A stretch of 64,000 bases of DNA, taken from Roseomonas marmotae. Its GTDB lineage: Bacteria; Pseudomonadota; Alphaproteobacteria; Acetobacterales; Acetobacteraceae. The translations under genes were made by a program, and so were the position numbers. The stretch is taken from positions 1,501,501-1,565,500 of the forward strand of contig NZ_CP061091.1 in assembly GCF_017654485.1 (NCBI RefSeq). The letters are read 5' to 3'. The notes under the pieces were generated by a model that was not told where the DNA came from, made no database searches, and worked only from the letters and a program-made list of their open reading frames with translations. How positions within the stretch are numbered: the stretch's first letter is position 1; each line of letters begins with the position of its first letter. Of the stretch, positions 17,162 to 25,880 are shown one piece after another.

Positions 17162-18124
17162 TCAGGCTGCCCAGGAAGGAATGAAGGAAAGCGGGTCCGT
17201 GGCCTTATCCAGCCCCGCGATGGCGGCGCGGCCCATGGCGACGACCGCTTCCTCGGCGCTGCCGCCGATATGGCCGGTGCCGATGAAGCCCGTCGTATTG
17301 AACAGCTCCATGTCCTGCGGCGGCTCGAAGGCGAAGACGTCGAAGCAGGCGGCCGAGAGATGGCCGGAGGCCAGGCTGGCCTTGAGCGCATCCTCATCCA
17401 CCAGCCCGCCGCGCGCGGTGTTCACCAGCACGGCACCGGGCTTCATGGCAGCCAGACGGTCGGCGCCGAAGATGTTGCGGGTGGCAGTGGTGTTGGGAAT
17501 GTGCAGCGAGATCACGTCGGATTGTGCCACGAGCGTATCGAGGTCCGTGACCTCGACGCCAAGTTCGGCGGCGGGGGCTGAGACATCGCGGATGTCATGC
17601 GTCAGTACCCGGGTGCCGAAGGCGCGCAGCAGTCCCGCGACATCGCGCCCGACATGGCCGAAGCCCAGCAGGCCGACCGTGACGGCGCCGAGCTGGCGGC
17701 CACGATACTGCCGCCAGGTGCCGGCCTTGATCTCCTCATGCGAGGTGATGACGCCGCGCAGGCCTGCGATCATGAAGCCGATGGCCAGCTCGGCCACGGA
17801 GCGGCGGTTCACGCCACCTTCCCAGCCGACGCGGATGCCCCGGCGCGCGGCGGCGGCGAGGTCCACATTATCCAGGCCCACGCCGTATTTACTGATGATC
17901 CGCAGATCCGGCAGGGCGGCCAGGGTGGCGTCGTCGATCTTCTCGAGCGCCACCACGGCGGCGTCATGGCCGCGCAGGAAGGCGATGAGTTCCTCGCCCG
18001 CCAGGGTGCGGCCAGTATCGTTGAAGAGGGCCTGCGGGTACTTCGCCTGCAATTCGGCGCGCAGCACGGGGTGTTTGGAAAAGGAGCGGGACAGGACCGC
18101 CACGCTGCGCGGAGAGGTGGTCAT
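17162..18124 (-). CDS. D-isomer-specific 2-hydroxyacid dehydrogenase (phosphoglycerate-dehydrogenase-like)
   Basis: A 320-aa NAD-dependent dehydrogenase. Seen: KYGVGLDNVDLAAA in the catalytic domain, the Rossmann motif GLLGFGHVG, NTARGGLVDEDAL with the substrate-binding Arg, a Glu in AFEPP, and the catalytic His in TGHIGGSAEEA. The sequence stops soon after the catalytic His, so there is no ACT domain. The start overlaps the stop of the upstream hydratase-like gene by 4 bases, implying coupling. In context it probably oxidises or reduces a hydroxy-acid intermediate of sugar-acid synthesis, which is inference. Confidence 0.9.
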   Translation of the reverse strand: MTTSPRSVAVLSRSFSKHPVLRAELQAKYPQALFNDTGRTLAGEELIAFLRGHDAAVVALEKIDDATLAALPDLRIISKYGVGLDNVDLAAAARRGIRVGWEGGVNRRSVAELAIGFMIAGLRGVITSHEEIKAGTWRQYRGRQLGAVTVGLLGFGHVGRDVAGLLRAFGTRVLTHDIRDVSAPAAELGVEVTDLDTLVAQSDVISLHIPNTTATRNIFGADRLAAMKPGAVLVNTARGGLVDEDALKASLASGHLSAACFDVFAFEPPQDMELFNTTGFIGTGHIGGSAEEAVVAMGRAAIAGLDKATDPLSFIPSWAA

Positions 18125-18912
18125 GCGGCAGGCCCGGCACCAAAGGACATGGAAACGGAGGCGTCGCCCAATGCGGCGAAGCGGGCGACGACCTTGGCGC
18201 CGCGTGGCGCCTCGATATAGCCGGTGCAGCTGCCGGTCACGATGACCTGTCCGGCCTTCAGCGTGTAGCCGGCCGCCAGCGCATCCTGAAAGAAGCCCAG
18301 CAACGGACCGAGGGGGCCATTGTCGATAATGTCACCACGGCCCTCGGCCGCGGTCTTGCCGCCGATCTCCAGCGTCACGGGGGCGGTGGCATAATCGGCC
18401 AGGGGGTCGAAGGGACGGGCGGGACCGAGCACCAGCGCGCCGGCGGCGCCGCCATCCGCCATCAGGGCCAGCCCGCCGTGAATGCCCAGCGAGGCAAAGC
18501 GGGTGCCCGGAATCTCCAGCGCCGGATGCACGGCATCGATCAACGCGGCAACGCCGGTCGCATCCTTCGGCAGGTCGTCGGCCGTGATGTCGCGGGCCAG
18601 GCGGAAGCCGTATTCGCTTTCCACGCCTGTCTGCCGGGCACCGGGGCCGGAAACGGTGGCGCCGTCCTGGAAAACACGTGACTCCGGCAAGACGCCAAAG
18701 AAAGGCCGGGACAGGCCGAGACTCGTGCGCACGCCGGCGATCGTCGCACCCAGCTTGAAGGCGGCAATCGGTCCCAGCTGACGCGCCAGCGTATCCTTGA
18801 CCCGGGCTGCCGCGGCCATATCGGCAGGCAGATCCTGCGGTTCCGGGATAACGATCTGCGCCGTGTCAAAGGCTTCGGCGATCAGCCGCGCCAGTTTGGG
18901 TTGCGGGCTCAT
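18121..18912 (-). CDS. 2-keto-4-pentenoate hydratase / fumarylacetoacetate-hydrolase-fold protein
   Basis: A 263-aa protein of the MhpD-like branch of the FAH superfamily. Recognisable segments include AAFKLGAT, the metal-ligand region TGVESEYGFRLARDI (Glu-x-Glu), and VIVTGSCTGYIEAPRG near the C-terminus. Family members hydrate or decarboxylate 2-keto acids using a divalent metal. First gene of the minus-strand trio; it overlaps the dehydrogenase by 4 bases and starts 73 bases from the divergent plus-strand trio. An aromatic-catabolism role is less likely here, given its glycan neighbours. Confidence 0.85.
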   Translation of the reverse strand: MSPQPKLARLIAEAFDTAQIVIPEPQDLPADMAAAARVKDTLARQLGPIAAFKLGATIAGVRTSLGLSRPFFGVLPESRVFQDGATVSGPGARQTGVESEYGFRLARDITADDLPKDATGVAALIDAVHPALEIPGTRFASLGIHGGLALMADGGAAGALVLGPARPFDPLADYATAPVTLEIGGKTAAEGRGDIIDNGPLGPLLGFFQDALAAGYTLKAGQVIVTGSCTGYIEAPRGAKVVARFAALGDASVSMSFGAGPAA

Positions 18913-18985
18913 GACGTCCTAACCAATTTGTATGAAACTGATTGCCATGCCCCAGTCTCATCTGTAAAGCCGGCACCGGGCGAGC
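18913..18985. promoter_or_regulatory. Divergent promoter region between the two sugar cassettes
   Basis: A 73-base gap between head-to-head operons, with an AT-richer core. On the plus strand TTGCCA (18942-18947) and TAAAGC (18965-18970) are 17 bases apart, a weak promoter candidate close to the start codon at 18986. The shared short region suggests common control of both trios; no operator is recognised. Confidence 0.4.
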
Positions 18986-19735
18986 ATGAGGGCCCCCGTG
19001 CAGAAGACAACCGAATACACTCCAGAGTTCCTGCTGACGCTGGCAGGTGACGCAGCTCGTTGTACCCGCGACATCCTGGTGGCTTCCCGAGATCGGGAGA
19101 GTGCGCCGCTCACGCAATTGGGACGTGACATCAAGCTGGCCGAGGATGGCGCCTCGGAAGCACGCATCCGGAGCCTGCTGGCCGAGCGTGCGGACCTTCC
19201 CGTGCTGGGTGAGGAACAGGGCTGGGGCAGCGGTGGCGAAGCGGAAGGGCTGCACTGGGTCGTCGATCCTCTAGACGGCTCCTTCAACTTCTACCGCGGC
19301 ATTCCGCTCTATGCCGTTTCCATCGCGCTCTGTCGTGGCCGTGAGCCGGTGCTCGGCGCCATTTATGACCCTGAGCGCGACGAATTGATGACAGGCGGCC
19401 CGGGACTTGGCCTTTTCCTGAATGGCGCGCCGCTGGCGCCGCCGCAGGCGCCACGTCAGATCCTGGCGACCGGTTTCCCCAGCTATGCCGATCCCGACGT
19501 CGTCTGTGCCCGCCTGGCGGGACAGACACGGGACTGGAAAAAGATCCGCATGCTCGGATCCGCCGCGCTCTCACTGGCCTGGGTGGCGATGGGGCGGCTC
19601 GACGGCTACGCGGAAACCAATATCATGTGGTGGGATGTCGCCGCCGGCCTGGCTTTGGCCCGGGGCGCTGGCCTGACCGAGATCACCTTTACGGCATTGG
19701 ACGAAAACGCGGTTGATATCCTTGTCTCGCGCTGA
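18986..19735 (+). CDS. Inositol monophosphatase family phosphatase
   Basis: A 249-aa protein of the IMPase/FBPase superfamily. Seen: LGEEQG (metal-binding Glu), WVVDPLDGSFNF (metal-binding Asp pair) near residue 92, and MWWDVAAGLALARGAG near residue 212. These are the three catalytic metal motifs in the right order. Members remove phosphate from inositol-, PAP- or sugar-phosphates. First gene of the plus-strand trio; in this setting it may dephosphorylate a sugar intermediate, as GmhB does in heptose synthesis. Confidence 0.9.
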   Translation: MRAPVQKTTEYTPEFLLTLAGDAARCTRDILVASRDRESAPLTQLGRDIKLAEDGASEARIRSLLAERADLPVLGEEQGWGSGGEAEGLHWVVDPLDGSFNFYRGIPLYAVSIALCRGREPVLGAIYDPERDELMTGGPGLGLFLNGAPLAPPQAPRQILATGFPSYADPDVVCARLAGQTRDWKKIRMLGSAALSLAWVAMGRLDGYAETNIMWWDVAAGLALARGAGLTEITFTALDENAVDILVSR

Positions 19736-19767
19736 CGGGACCGGGCGGCTGTTTGAAGGAGGCTGTT

Positions 19768-20814
19768 GTGGCGGAGAAGGTCGGAATTATCGGCTTTGGC
19801 AAAATGGGGCAGACCCGTGCCGAGAGCCTGCTGCGGGACGGCCGCGCGCAGATCGTGCAGGTCTACGACGTGGCCGTGCAGCCCGCTGCGGGCCACCCCG
19901 TGGCGGCCTCGGCGCAGGAGATCATCGATAATCCGGCGATCGGCAGTGTCTTCATCTGCGCCACGAACGAGGTGAACAAGCCGCTGACCATCGCCGCGCT
20001 ACGGGCCGGCAAGCACGTCTTCTGCGAGAAGCCGCCGGCCTTCACGGCCGAGGATGTGCACGACATCATCGAGGCCGAGCGGGCCAGCGGCCGCGTGCTG
20101 ATGTATGGCTTCAATCACCGCCATCACGGCGGCGTCATCAAGATGAAGCAGGTGGTGGACAGCGGCGCCTATGGCCGGGTGCTCTGGATGCGTGGCCGCT
20201 ACGGCAAGAGTGTGGACGGCGACTACCTGAAGACCTGGCGGGCCGACCGTGCCCGGGCCGGCGGCGGCATCCTGCTGGACCAGGGCATCCACATGCTGGA
20301 CCTGTTCCTGCACATCAATGGCGCGCCCTTCGATCAGGTGCATGCACTGGTCTCTTCGCGCTACTGGAAGATCCCCGGCATCGAGGACAACGTCTTCTCG
20401 ATCATGCGGTCCAGCAAGACGGGGGTGGAGGTCTCCTTCCACTCGACCATGACGCAGTGGCGGCATCTCTTCTCGCTCGAGGTCTTCCTGGAGCGCGGCT
20501 ACCTCGTGCTGAACGGGCTCAAGACCTCCTCCGGCAGCTATGGCGAGGAGGAACTGACGATCGCCAAGAACCGGGCGACGGCGCCGGCCGCCAACTTCGC
20601 CAGCGAGGAACGGCTGCACTATGCGACCGACACCTCCTGGGACCGCGAGGCCGAGCATTTCATGGATGCTGTGACGCTGGGCATGCCGGTGACCTACGGT
20701 AATTCCAGCCAGGCGCTGGAAGTGATGAGCCTGATCGACCGCATCTATGCCAATGACCACACCGTCTCCCCGGTGTTGCATGAAAACCTGCAGATGGTGC
20801 GCCAGGAACGTTGA
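19768..20814 (+). CDS. Gfo/Idh/MocA family oxidoreductase
   Basis: About 348 aa from GTG 19768, chosen because GAAGGAGG ends 5 bases upstream; a TTG at 19753 is within the ribosome site itself. The N-terminal NAD(P)-binding motif is VGIIGFGKMGQTRAE, followed by HVFCEKPPA, whose EKP Lys is typical of the family. GGILLDQGIHMLDL lies in the catalytic C-terminal domain, and its His is the expected proton-transfer residue. Such enzymes oxidise or reduce hydroxyls of sugars and nucleotide sugars. Middle gene of the plus-strand trio. Confidence 0.93.
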   Translation: MAEKVGIIGFGKMGQTRAESLLRDGRAQIVQVYDVAVQPAAGHPVAASAQEIIDNPAIGSVFICATNEVNKPLTIAALRAGKHVFCEKPPAFTAEDVHDIIEAERASGRVLMYGFNHRHHGGVIKMKQVVDSGAYGRVLWMRGRYGKSVDGDYLKTWRADRARAGGGILLDQGIHMLDLFLHINGAPFDQVHALVSSRYWKIPGIEDNVFSIMRSSKTGVEVSFHSTMTQWRHLFSLEVFLERGYLVLNGLKTSSGSYGEEELTIAKNRATAPAANFASEERLHYATDTSWDREAEHFMDAVTLGMPVTYGNSSQALEVMSLIDRIYANDHTVSPVLHENLQMVRQER

Positions 20815-20873
20815 AGCCGCGCATACAAGGCGCGCACGCGGCATGATTGATCCGACTGTCTAAGGAGATGGTG

Positions 20874-21440
20874 ATGAGCGAATGGAATAGCTGGCTGGGC
20901 CAGTATTTTGATCTCTATCGCAGCGCGTTGGCGACGGAGAACATCAACGAGAAGCTGGTCGCCTTCCATGACCTCTGCCTGCAGGTGCGGGAGCGGAAGG
21001 GCAAGCTCATGTTCGCCGGCAACGGCGCCAGCGCTTCCATCGCCTCGCATGGCGCCGTCGACTTCACCAAGCAGGGCCGGGTGCGGGCGATGGACTTCAA
21101 CGAGCCCAACCTGATCACCTGCCTGTCCAATGACTTCGGCTTCGAGAACTTCATGGCCAAGGCTGTGGAATTCTACGCCGATGATGGCGACGTGCTGGTG
21201 CTGATCTCCGTTTCCGGCAAGTCGCCCAACGCGGTGGCGGCGGCGGAATACGCGCGCTCGCGCGGCCTCAAGGTCGTCAGCTTCACCGGCAGCGCGTCGG
21301 ATAATCCGCTGCGCGGACTTTCCGACATCGACTTCTGGCTGGGTTCGCGCGCCTATAACGTTGTCGAGGGCATGCACAACATCTGGCTGACCACCGTGGT
21401 CGACATGCTGGTGGGCAAGGCCGAATACGCCGTCGCCTGA
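20874..21440 (+). CDS. SIS-domain sugar-phosphate isomerase (GmhA-like)
   Basis: About 188 aa from ATG 20874; AGGAG at 20863-20867 fits this start better than ATG 20868. A single SIS domain spans nearly the whole protein. It contains FAGNGASASIASHGAVDF (the sugar-phosphate loop), LSNDFGFEN, and ISVSGKSPNAVAAAEYAR. The layout follows GmhA (sedoheptulose-7-phosphate isomerase), but the residues after the first loop differ from canonical GmhA, so a different ketose phosphate is possible. Last gene of the trio, followed by a hairpin. Confidence 0.9.
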   Translation: MSEWNSWLGQYFDLYRSALATENINEKLVAFHDLCLQVRERKGKLMFAGNGASASIASHGAVDFTKQGRVRAMDFNEPNLITCLSNDFGFENFMAKAVEFYADDGDVLVLISVSGKSPNAVAAAEYARSRGLKVVSFTGSASDNPLRGLSDIDFWLGSRAYNVVEGMHNIWLTTVVDMLVGKAEYAVA

Positions 21441-21469
21441 CGACGGCTGCCCGCCAAGGCATGAATGTG

Positions 21470-21497
21470 AGACGGCGGGAACCGGTTCCCGCCGTCT
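21470..21497. terminator. Hairpin terminator between convergent genes
   Basis: A perfect palindrome (14 bases each side, i.e. a 12-bp stem with a CCGG loop), followed on the plus strand by a T-rich stretch. It lies between the convergent SIS isomerase gene and the 486-aa glycan-region gene and may serve both. Confidence 0.8.
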
Positions 21498-21503
21498 TCT
21501 GTT

Positions 21504-22964
21504 TTAACAGGCGGTATCCAGGCTGGATCGGCCTGTGCCCGACCGGGATAACAGTGCTTCCAGCTGCGCATATGGCTCTGCCGGATAGGTCGGCGGATCT
21601 GGCGGCGGCACCGACAGGATGCGCGCCAGCGGCAATCTCGGCCAGGGGCGGTCCAGGCCGGCGGGCGCCAGTTCGTCCCAGAGCACGACCGGGATGCGGC
21701 GGGACAGGGCGAGCGCGGCCACGGGCCCGGGTACCGGAAGGCTTCCGGGGTCCACCAGGACCTGGATCTGCCGGGGTGTGGCAGCAAGCAGGGATTGCGG
21801 CCAGAGCAGCACGGCCTCCGTCGGCAGGCCGAGACGCCGGACGATCCGCATGCTGTCTTCCAGCGGAGGAGCATCCACGACCACCGCCAGGCGCAGCCCG
21901 GTTGCCTTGGCGATCCCCAACAGGATTTCGGCGGCATGGCCCAGGGCCGCCGGCGCCATGGCTGTGCCATCCAGAGCGAGGAACCGGATATCCGGTTGCA
22001 GCAGCGCCGGCTCCGGCACCGGCGATAGTTCTGCCGCGATGCCGGCGGGATCGAGGCTCGGCATGATCCATTCCGCCCCGGTCGCCTCGACGGGGCGGGG
22101 CGTGCCGAGATCCGGCAGCAGGATGCGCGCTATTCCCGCGTCCTCCGGCAGGATCGAAAGTTCAGGCAGCAGGCGAGGGTCCGTCGCCATGATGGCCCGC
22201 AGCCCGGGCATGCGCTCGGACAGTCCTGCCAGCACTTCCTGCAGGGCGTTGCGGATGCCGAACGCCGGAGGCCGCGGGAAATGTCGCCCGGCCTTCAGCG
22301 GCCAGCCGCTCAGGAGATCGACGGCATGGTCGCTTGCGAGGCAGAGCAGCCGGTCCTGCCCCTCCGCGCGTCCAGTCAGCGGGAATTCCAGGGAGAAGGT
22401 GGAGCGGCGGAAGGGGTAGTCCGGATGGACAGAGGGATCGTCATCCGGGTCAGGCGTGGCAGGGGCGCCAAACCACTGGAGGCCGTCAGGGCTGTAGCGG
22501 ATCTCAGTGATCGGCTCCCGCGCCAGCACCCAGCCGCGCAATGCCCGCCAGCGCCCTTCCGTCTCGTCCTGCTCGATACCGCAAAGCGCCGGGCGCGCGC
22601 ATGGGGGGGCCTCAGCTGCTTCGACCGGCATCGCGGGGCAGGGAGGCAACGCCATGCCCCCGGCGAAGGCCGTGAGTGCCAGCTGGTGGCCGATGATGCC
22701 TGCTGGTGCCAGAACCCGGAACAACACCGGCGTCACGCCGGAGTCCGCAGGCTCCGCCTGCCAGAGAACCGGCAGGATCGGGCCGTCGGGGCTGAAGGCG
22801 GTTACCCGCTCTGGCACGGAGGACCAATAGGCGCGGCCCGTCAGCAGGACTTCCCCGGCTGTGCTGCGAGTGGCGGAGATCAGCCCTGCGGAGGGGAGGT
22901 CCAGGCCCTCAGGGGAGGCCGCGGGGGCGACGCCGGAAGAAGGCAAGGGAGGTCCTTTGTCCAT
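21504..22964 (-). CDS. Glycan-region protein carrying the free-standing form of a glycosyltransferase C-terminal module
   Basis: A 486-aa protein with no known family recognised by eye. Residues about 235-486 align with the last 260 residues of the large glycosyltransferase at 30207-33494. Shared landmarks are ALQEVLAGL vs ALQAVLASL, LDPAGIAA in both, GLRLAVVVDAPPLE vs GLRLGAVIDAPPLE, RLGLP, and DRPWPRLPL vs RRPWPALHL. Residues about 130-215 (GWVLAREP, FSLEFPLTGR) resemble the module before it. There is no membrane helix or signal. The module looks Rossmann-like, so a glycosyltransferase-type fold is possible. The N-terminal about 25 residues are low-complexity. Confidence 0.8.
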   Translation of the reverse strand: MDKGPPLPSSGVAPAASPEGLDLPSAGLISATRSTAGEVLLTGRAYWSSVPERVTAFSPDGPILPVLWQAEPADSGVTPVLFRVLAPAGIIGHQLALTAFAGGMALPPCPAMPVEAAEAPPCARPALCGIEQDETEGRWRALRGWVLAREPITEIRYSPDGLQWFGAPATPDPDDDPSVHPDYPFRRSTFSLEFPLTGRAEGQDRLLCLASDHAVDLLSGWPLKAGRHFPRPPAFGIRNALQEVLAGLSERMPGLRAIMATDPRLLPELSILPEDAGIARILLPDLGTPRPVEATGAEWIMPSLDPAGIAAELSPVPEPALLQPDIRFLALDGTAMAPAALGHAAEILLGIAKATGLRLAVVVDAPPLEDSMRIVRRLGLPTEAVLLWPQSLLAATPRQIQVLVDPGSLPVPGPVAALALSRRIPVVLWDELAPAGLDRPWPRLPLARILSVPPPDPPTYPAEPYAQLEALLSRSGTGRSSLDTAC

Positions 22965-23080
22965 AGTCTCTACTGGGCCGTCCTTCGGTTGTCGCGGTGC
23001 GTCATGCCGTCACGAAGAGTAATACTCTCCGCCCATAGCTCCGGGCAAAGCGCCAATGTCCCTCTCGAACGAGTGCCGTG

Positions 23081-23893
23081 TCACGGGATCATCGCCAGGA
23101 AATCCGTCACGGCCTGAATGCCGGATTGACCGGGCTGCAACTCGCGTGTCCAGGAAACGCCTTCCCGGATGACGCGCGCCGGATTGCCAACCGCGAGGGC
23201 ATGTCGCGGGATATCCCGCGTCACCACACTCGCGGCGCCGACGGCGCTGCCTGGGCCGATGCTGACGCCTTTGTTCACGATGACCCTGCTGCCAAGCCAG
23301 ACATGGGGGTGGAGGACGATGGTCTTGGTATTTTCTGGATGCTCGTTGATCAGAGCGCCGCTTTTCAGGTCGAAGATCCCGTGGAAGTCGGTGGCGTAAA
23401 GAAGGATCTCGGTAGCCAGCATGCAATCGCTGCCAATGATGGTCGCATTTCCCTCGCCCTTGCATGTCGTCGAGAAATGGTTGGCCGAGGCCTCGCGACC
23501 AAAATAGAAGGTGCACCCATTGGACATGAGATGCACTGAACCGGTCGAACTCTTCCGGGATGATCCCATGTCCAGCAAGAAGCAGGTCGCGCCATCGATA
23601 TGCAACTTGCCAGACAGGCCGAACGGACTCCCGAGAACAAGCACTGCGCCGCGGCTTCTCGGGGAGAGGGACACCGAGAGCCTCCGCTTCCTCATATCCC
23701 GGCTAAGAAACACCTTTGCCCTGACCTCGTCCGTGGCTGGCCCCTGAGAGCCGAAATCAATATCGATGCCCAGCGCCTTCAGGCTTTCCGCATCAGCGGC
23801 TGAACGAAGCTCGATGCAGCTCATGGAGTCGAGATCGGGCAGGGTGAATCCCGGCTGGCCCAATGGAGGAAAGCCGGGCAGATCATGGCGCAT
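23081..23893 (-). CDS. Left-handed beta-helix (hexapeptide) acyltransferase
   Basis: A 270-aa protein. The C-terminal half has hexapeptide repeats and the CapG/WbbJ-type ending: VWLGSRVIVNKGVSIG, GSAVGAASVVTRDIP, AVGNPARVIREG. The His in the LLYATDFHGIFD segment is a likely catalytic residue. Such enzymes O- or N-acetylate sugars of surface polysaccharide at the cytoplasmic face. The N-terminal 80 residues are unlike the family core. Base composition is lower in GC than the flanking genes, as for the next two genes, suggesting they arrived together. Confidence 0.88.
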   Translation of the reverse strand: MRHDLPGFPPLGQPGFTLPDLDSMSCIELRSAADAESLKALGIDIDFGSQGPATDEVRAKVFLSRDMRKRRLSVSLSPRSRGAVLVLGSPFGLSGKLHIDGATCFLLDMGSSRKSSTGSVHLMSNGCTFYFGREASANHFSTTCKGEGNATIIGSDCMLATEILLYATDFHGIFDLKSGALINEHPENTKTIVLHPHVWLGSRVIVNKGVSIGPGSAVGAASVVTRDIPRHALAVGNPARVIREGVSWTRELQPGQSGIQAVTDFLAMIP

Positions 23894-23935
23894 GGGAAGC
23901 TCAGCCTTTCATGATGCTTGCTTCAAGCGTTTGGC

Positions 23936-24883
23936 TCATGCCGGCGTGGTTGTGGAAAGCTGGCGCATCATCCGGTTCTGGCGGTCTTCTATTTCCTGAA
24001 GAAGGCCGTTGATCCCGGCCCTCCTGGCGAAGTCCGCCATGTTTTCCTTCGTGGCGCTGATGAACCTGAAGATGGATGTGTTACTGCAATGGTTCGTATC
24101 GCGGGATTCGAAGAACTTCAGGTTGTACCGATTCAGTTCGCCTTGCTTCTCGACTGGATGCAGGGCATCTCCGCGCGCCTCCTTCAACAAGAATTCAAGC
24201 TTTGAGCGTATGGCGTAATGGTGGATGGAGGCGATATCATGGTTTATCGCCTCCTGATCGGCGTAGTTCGTGTATTTGTTTCCGCTGGCGTGGTAATAAA
24301 ATTTATTGCCATCACGCAAATGGAAGTAATGCGGGCCGCCGCCGGTAATTTTTTCTAGCTTGCCAATACTCTTGACCCATCTATTGAGCGGCGACTGGGG
24401 TGGAGCGCAACGGGTGAAACGCTCGATTGTCAGGCCTGGAGTGCGCTCCCTGTGGCCGGACGATCCAAAGCTCCGCCAGTTGAATGCTATGGCATCCGCG
24501 TGGGCGTGGTCGTCCAGGAAATCATGGATATTGTTGTGCTTCTCCAGGAGGAGATATTCATCGATATCCAGAAGAGCGGCCCATTCGACAGGAAGCAATC
24601 TGCTGTATTCGATGAGCCTCTTGTTCATATCCTTGTCGGGGGTTTCCCCCTCGGCAAGGTGGCAAATCTGGTGGTGGATGATCCCGGCATTCGCGAGGGC
24701 ATCCAGCAGGGCATTGGTGCCGTCACTGCTCTCGTTCGAGAAGATGACGATTTCATCGAAGCCTACGGCCTTGTGGTAGCTGATCCATTCGAGAAGATGC
24801 AGGGCCTCATCCTTCGCTCGCCCCATGAGCACCACGCTGGACTTCTTTCGCGGGAGCGCGGCGCTGTCCGTATCTGTGACCAT
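23936..24883 (-). CDS. Glycosyltransferase, family 2/92-like
   Basis: A 315-aa protein. The N-terminal KDEALHLLEWISYHKAVGFD followed by VIFSNESSDGTN is typical of GT92/DUF23-like and related family-2 glycosyltransferases. AALLDIDEYLLL supplies the DxD-like metal/nucleotide-sugar motif near residue 108. HHYAIRSKLEFLLK near residue 226 matches the conserved His-Tyr segment of this group. It should transfer a sugar at the cytoplasmic face of the membrane; donor and acceptor are unknown. It lies between two acyltransferase genes in the lower-GC patch. Confidence 0.88.
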   Translation of the reverse strand: MVTDTDSAALPRKKSSVVLMGRAKDEALHLLEWISYHKAVGFDEIVIFSNESSDGTNALLDALANAGIIHHQICHLAEGETPDKDMNKRLIEYSRLLPVEWAALLDIDEYLLLEKHNNIHDFLDDHAHADAIAFNWRSFGSSGHRERTPGLTIERFTRCAPPQSPLNRWVKSIGKLEKITGGGPHYFHLRDGNKFYYHASGNKYTNYADQEAINHDIASIHHYAIRSKLEFLLKEARGDALHPVEKQGELNRYNLKFFESRDTNHCSNTSIFRFISATKENMADFARRAGINGLLQEIEDRQNRMMRQLSTTTPA

Positions 24884-24981
24884 GTTATTCCTAACTGGCT
24901 TACGACGAAGAATGCATCTGAGAGGATGAACGCCCGGGACGGGGCTTGGGGGAGAGAATTCCCCTTAGAGTAAGGTTGAAA

Positions 24982-25587
24982 CTAAATCCGGGCGGGCGAG
25001 GAGAATTTTTCTTCCCAGCGGATATTTTTCCGCACCACCCGGGCAGGCACACCGACTGCGATACATTTGGCTGGAATCTCTCCCGCCACCAAAGAACGAG
25101 CACCGATGGCAGCGCCGTCATGTATCACGCTGCCTTTGAGGATCAGCACGTCCTCCGCGATCCAAACCCGGTTTCCTACTCTGATCGGCTTGGAGTGGTT
25201 AATCCGCTCGCCCGTTTCATCGTCATAAATCGGATGGGAATCAGAGGTGCGAAAGCGGACATTGGCAAAGAGACAATCGTTACCGATTTGCACGCGATCA
25301 TCAGCTTCGCCAAGATTCATCCACAGTCCGGAGTTCGTTTTGGTCCCGTGGCCGATCTCGACCTGGCTGCCGTTTCCAGAGAGATGGATTTCGCCCATGA
25401 TGACGTTATCGCCGGCAATCCTGACGCTCTGCCCGCTGCCCCGGAAATTGATGGTGCCGCCCTTGAACAGCACGTTCGGGCCAATTTCCAGTCGGTTGCC
25501 CTTTCCTCGAAAAGCGACGTGCACGGCACTCCCGTCAGCGAATTCACCGGTGATCGTATTTTCCGCGAGGTCGCCTGAAACCTTCAT
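24982..25587 (-). CDS. Hexapeptide-repeat acyltransferase
   Basis: About 201 aa from ATG 25587; a TTG at 25599 is also in frame. Beta-helix repeats run through the protein (FKGGTINFRG, IMGEIHLSGNG, QIGNDCLFANVRF). SDSHPIYDD provides the likely catalytic His. The ending VWIAEDVLILKGSVI, GARSLVAGEIP, AVGVPARVVRKN is standard for sugar O-acetyltransferases. It lies in the lower-GC patch with the 23081-23893 acyltransferase; they are the same fold but not close copies. Confidence 0.88.
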   Translation of the reverse strand: MKVSGDLAENTITGEFADGSAVHVAFRGKGNRLEIGPNVLFKGGTINFRGSGQSVRIAGDNVIMGEIHLSGNGSQVEIGHGTKTNSGLWMNLGEADDRVQIGNDCLFANVRFRTSDSHPIYDDETGERINHSKPIRVGNRVWIAEDVLILKGSVIHDGAAIGARSLVAGEIPAKCIAVGVPARVVRKNIRWEEKFSSPARI

Positions 25588-25880
25588 GGCCACATCCAAC
25601 TGCTGACGGAACCATAAGAGATGTACCTATGGTTTTCCAGATTGGCGCAGATAACGGTGGATAGATATTTTAGGATTTTCTGATCCTGGCGACTAATAAT
25701 TTAACAATATGCAATATCGACTTAAATAACGTATTTACATGTAAATATTATTACTGCGTCGCTACGAACTAAGCAGCCTTCTTTGATTTCAGTAATGTCC
25801 TAATGAACTGGCCTGCAATGTGCTGGATCAGGGGCCGGCACATGATGCGACACCTCACGCTGAGGGCGGGGCGATTGCTT
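25588..25880. promoter_or_regulatory. AT-rich spacer with a 16-bp perfect palindrome
   Basis: About 290 bases without a credible gene, strikingly AT-rich between 25620 and 25790. It should contain the promoter for the minus-strand acyltransferase and glycosyltransferase unit. A perfect 16-bp palindrome at 25732-25747, centred on ACATGT, could bind a dimeric regulator. The AT-rich block marks the right edge of the lower-GC patch. Confidence 0.5.
25732..25747. repeat. 16-bp perfect palindrome, possible operator
   Basis: TATTTACATGTAAATA reads the same on both strands. It lies about 145 bases upstream of the minus-strand acyltransferase start. There is no GC-rich stem, so it is more likely a protein-binding site than a terminator. 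Confidence 0.45.

Noticed and set aside
18121..18912. FAH-fold gene as part of an aromatic-degradation operon
   Set aside because: No ring-cleavage dioxygenase or other catabolic gene is nearby; its overlap with the dehydrogenase and closeness to sugar genes fit the glycan cassette better.
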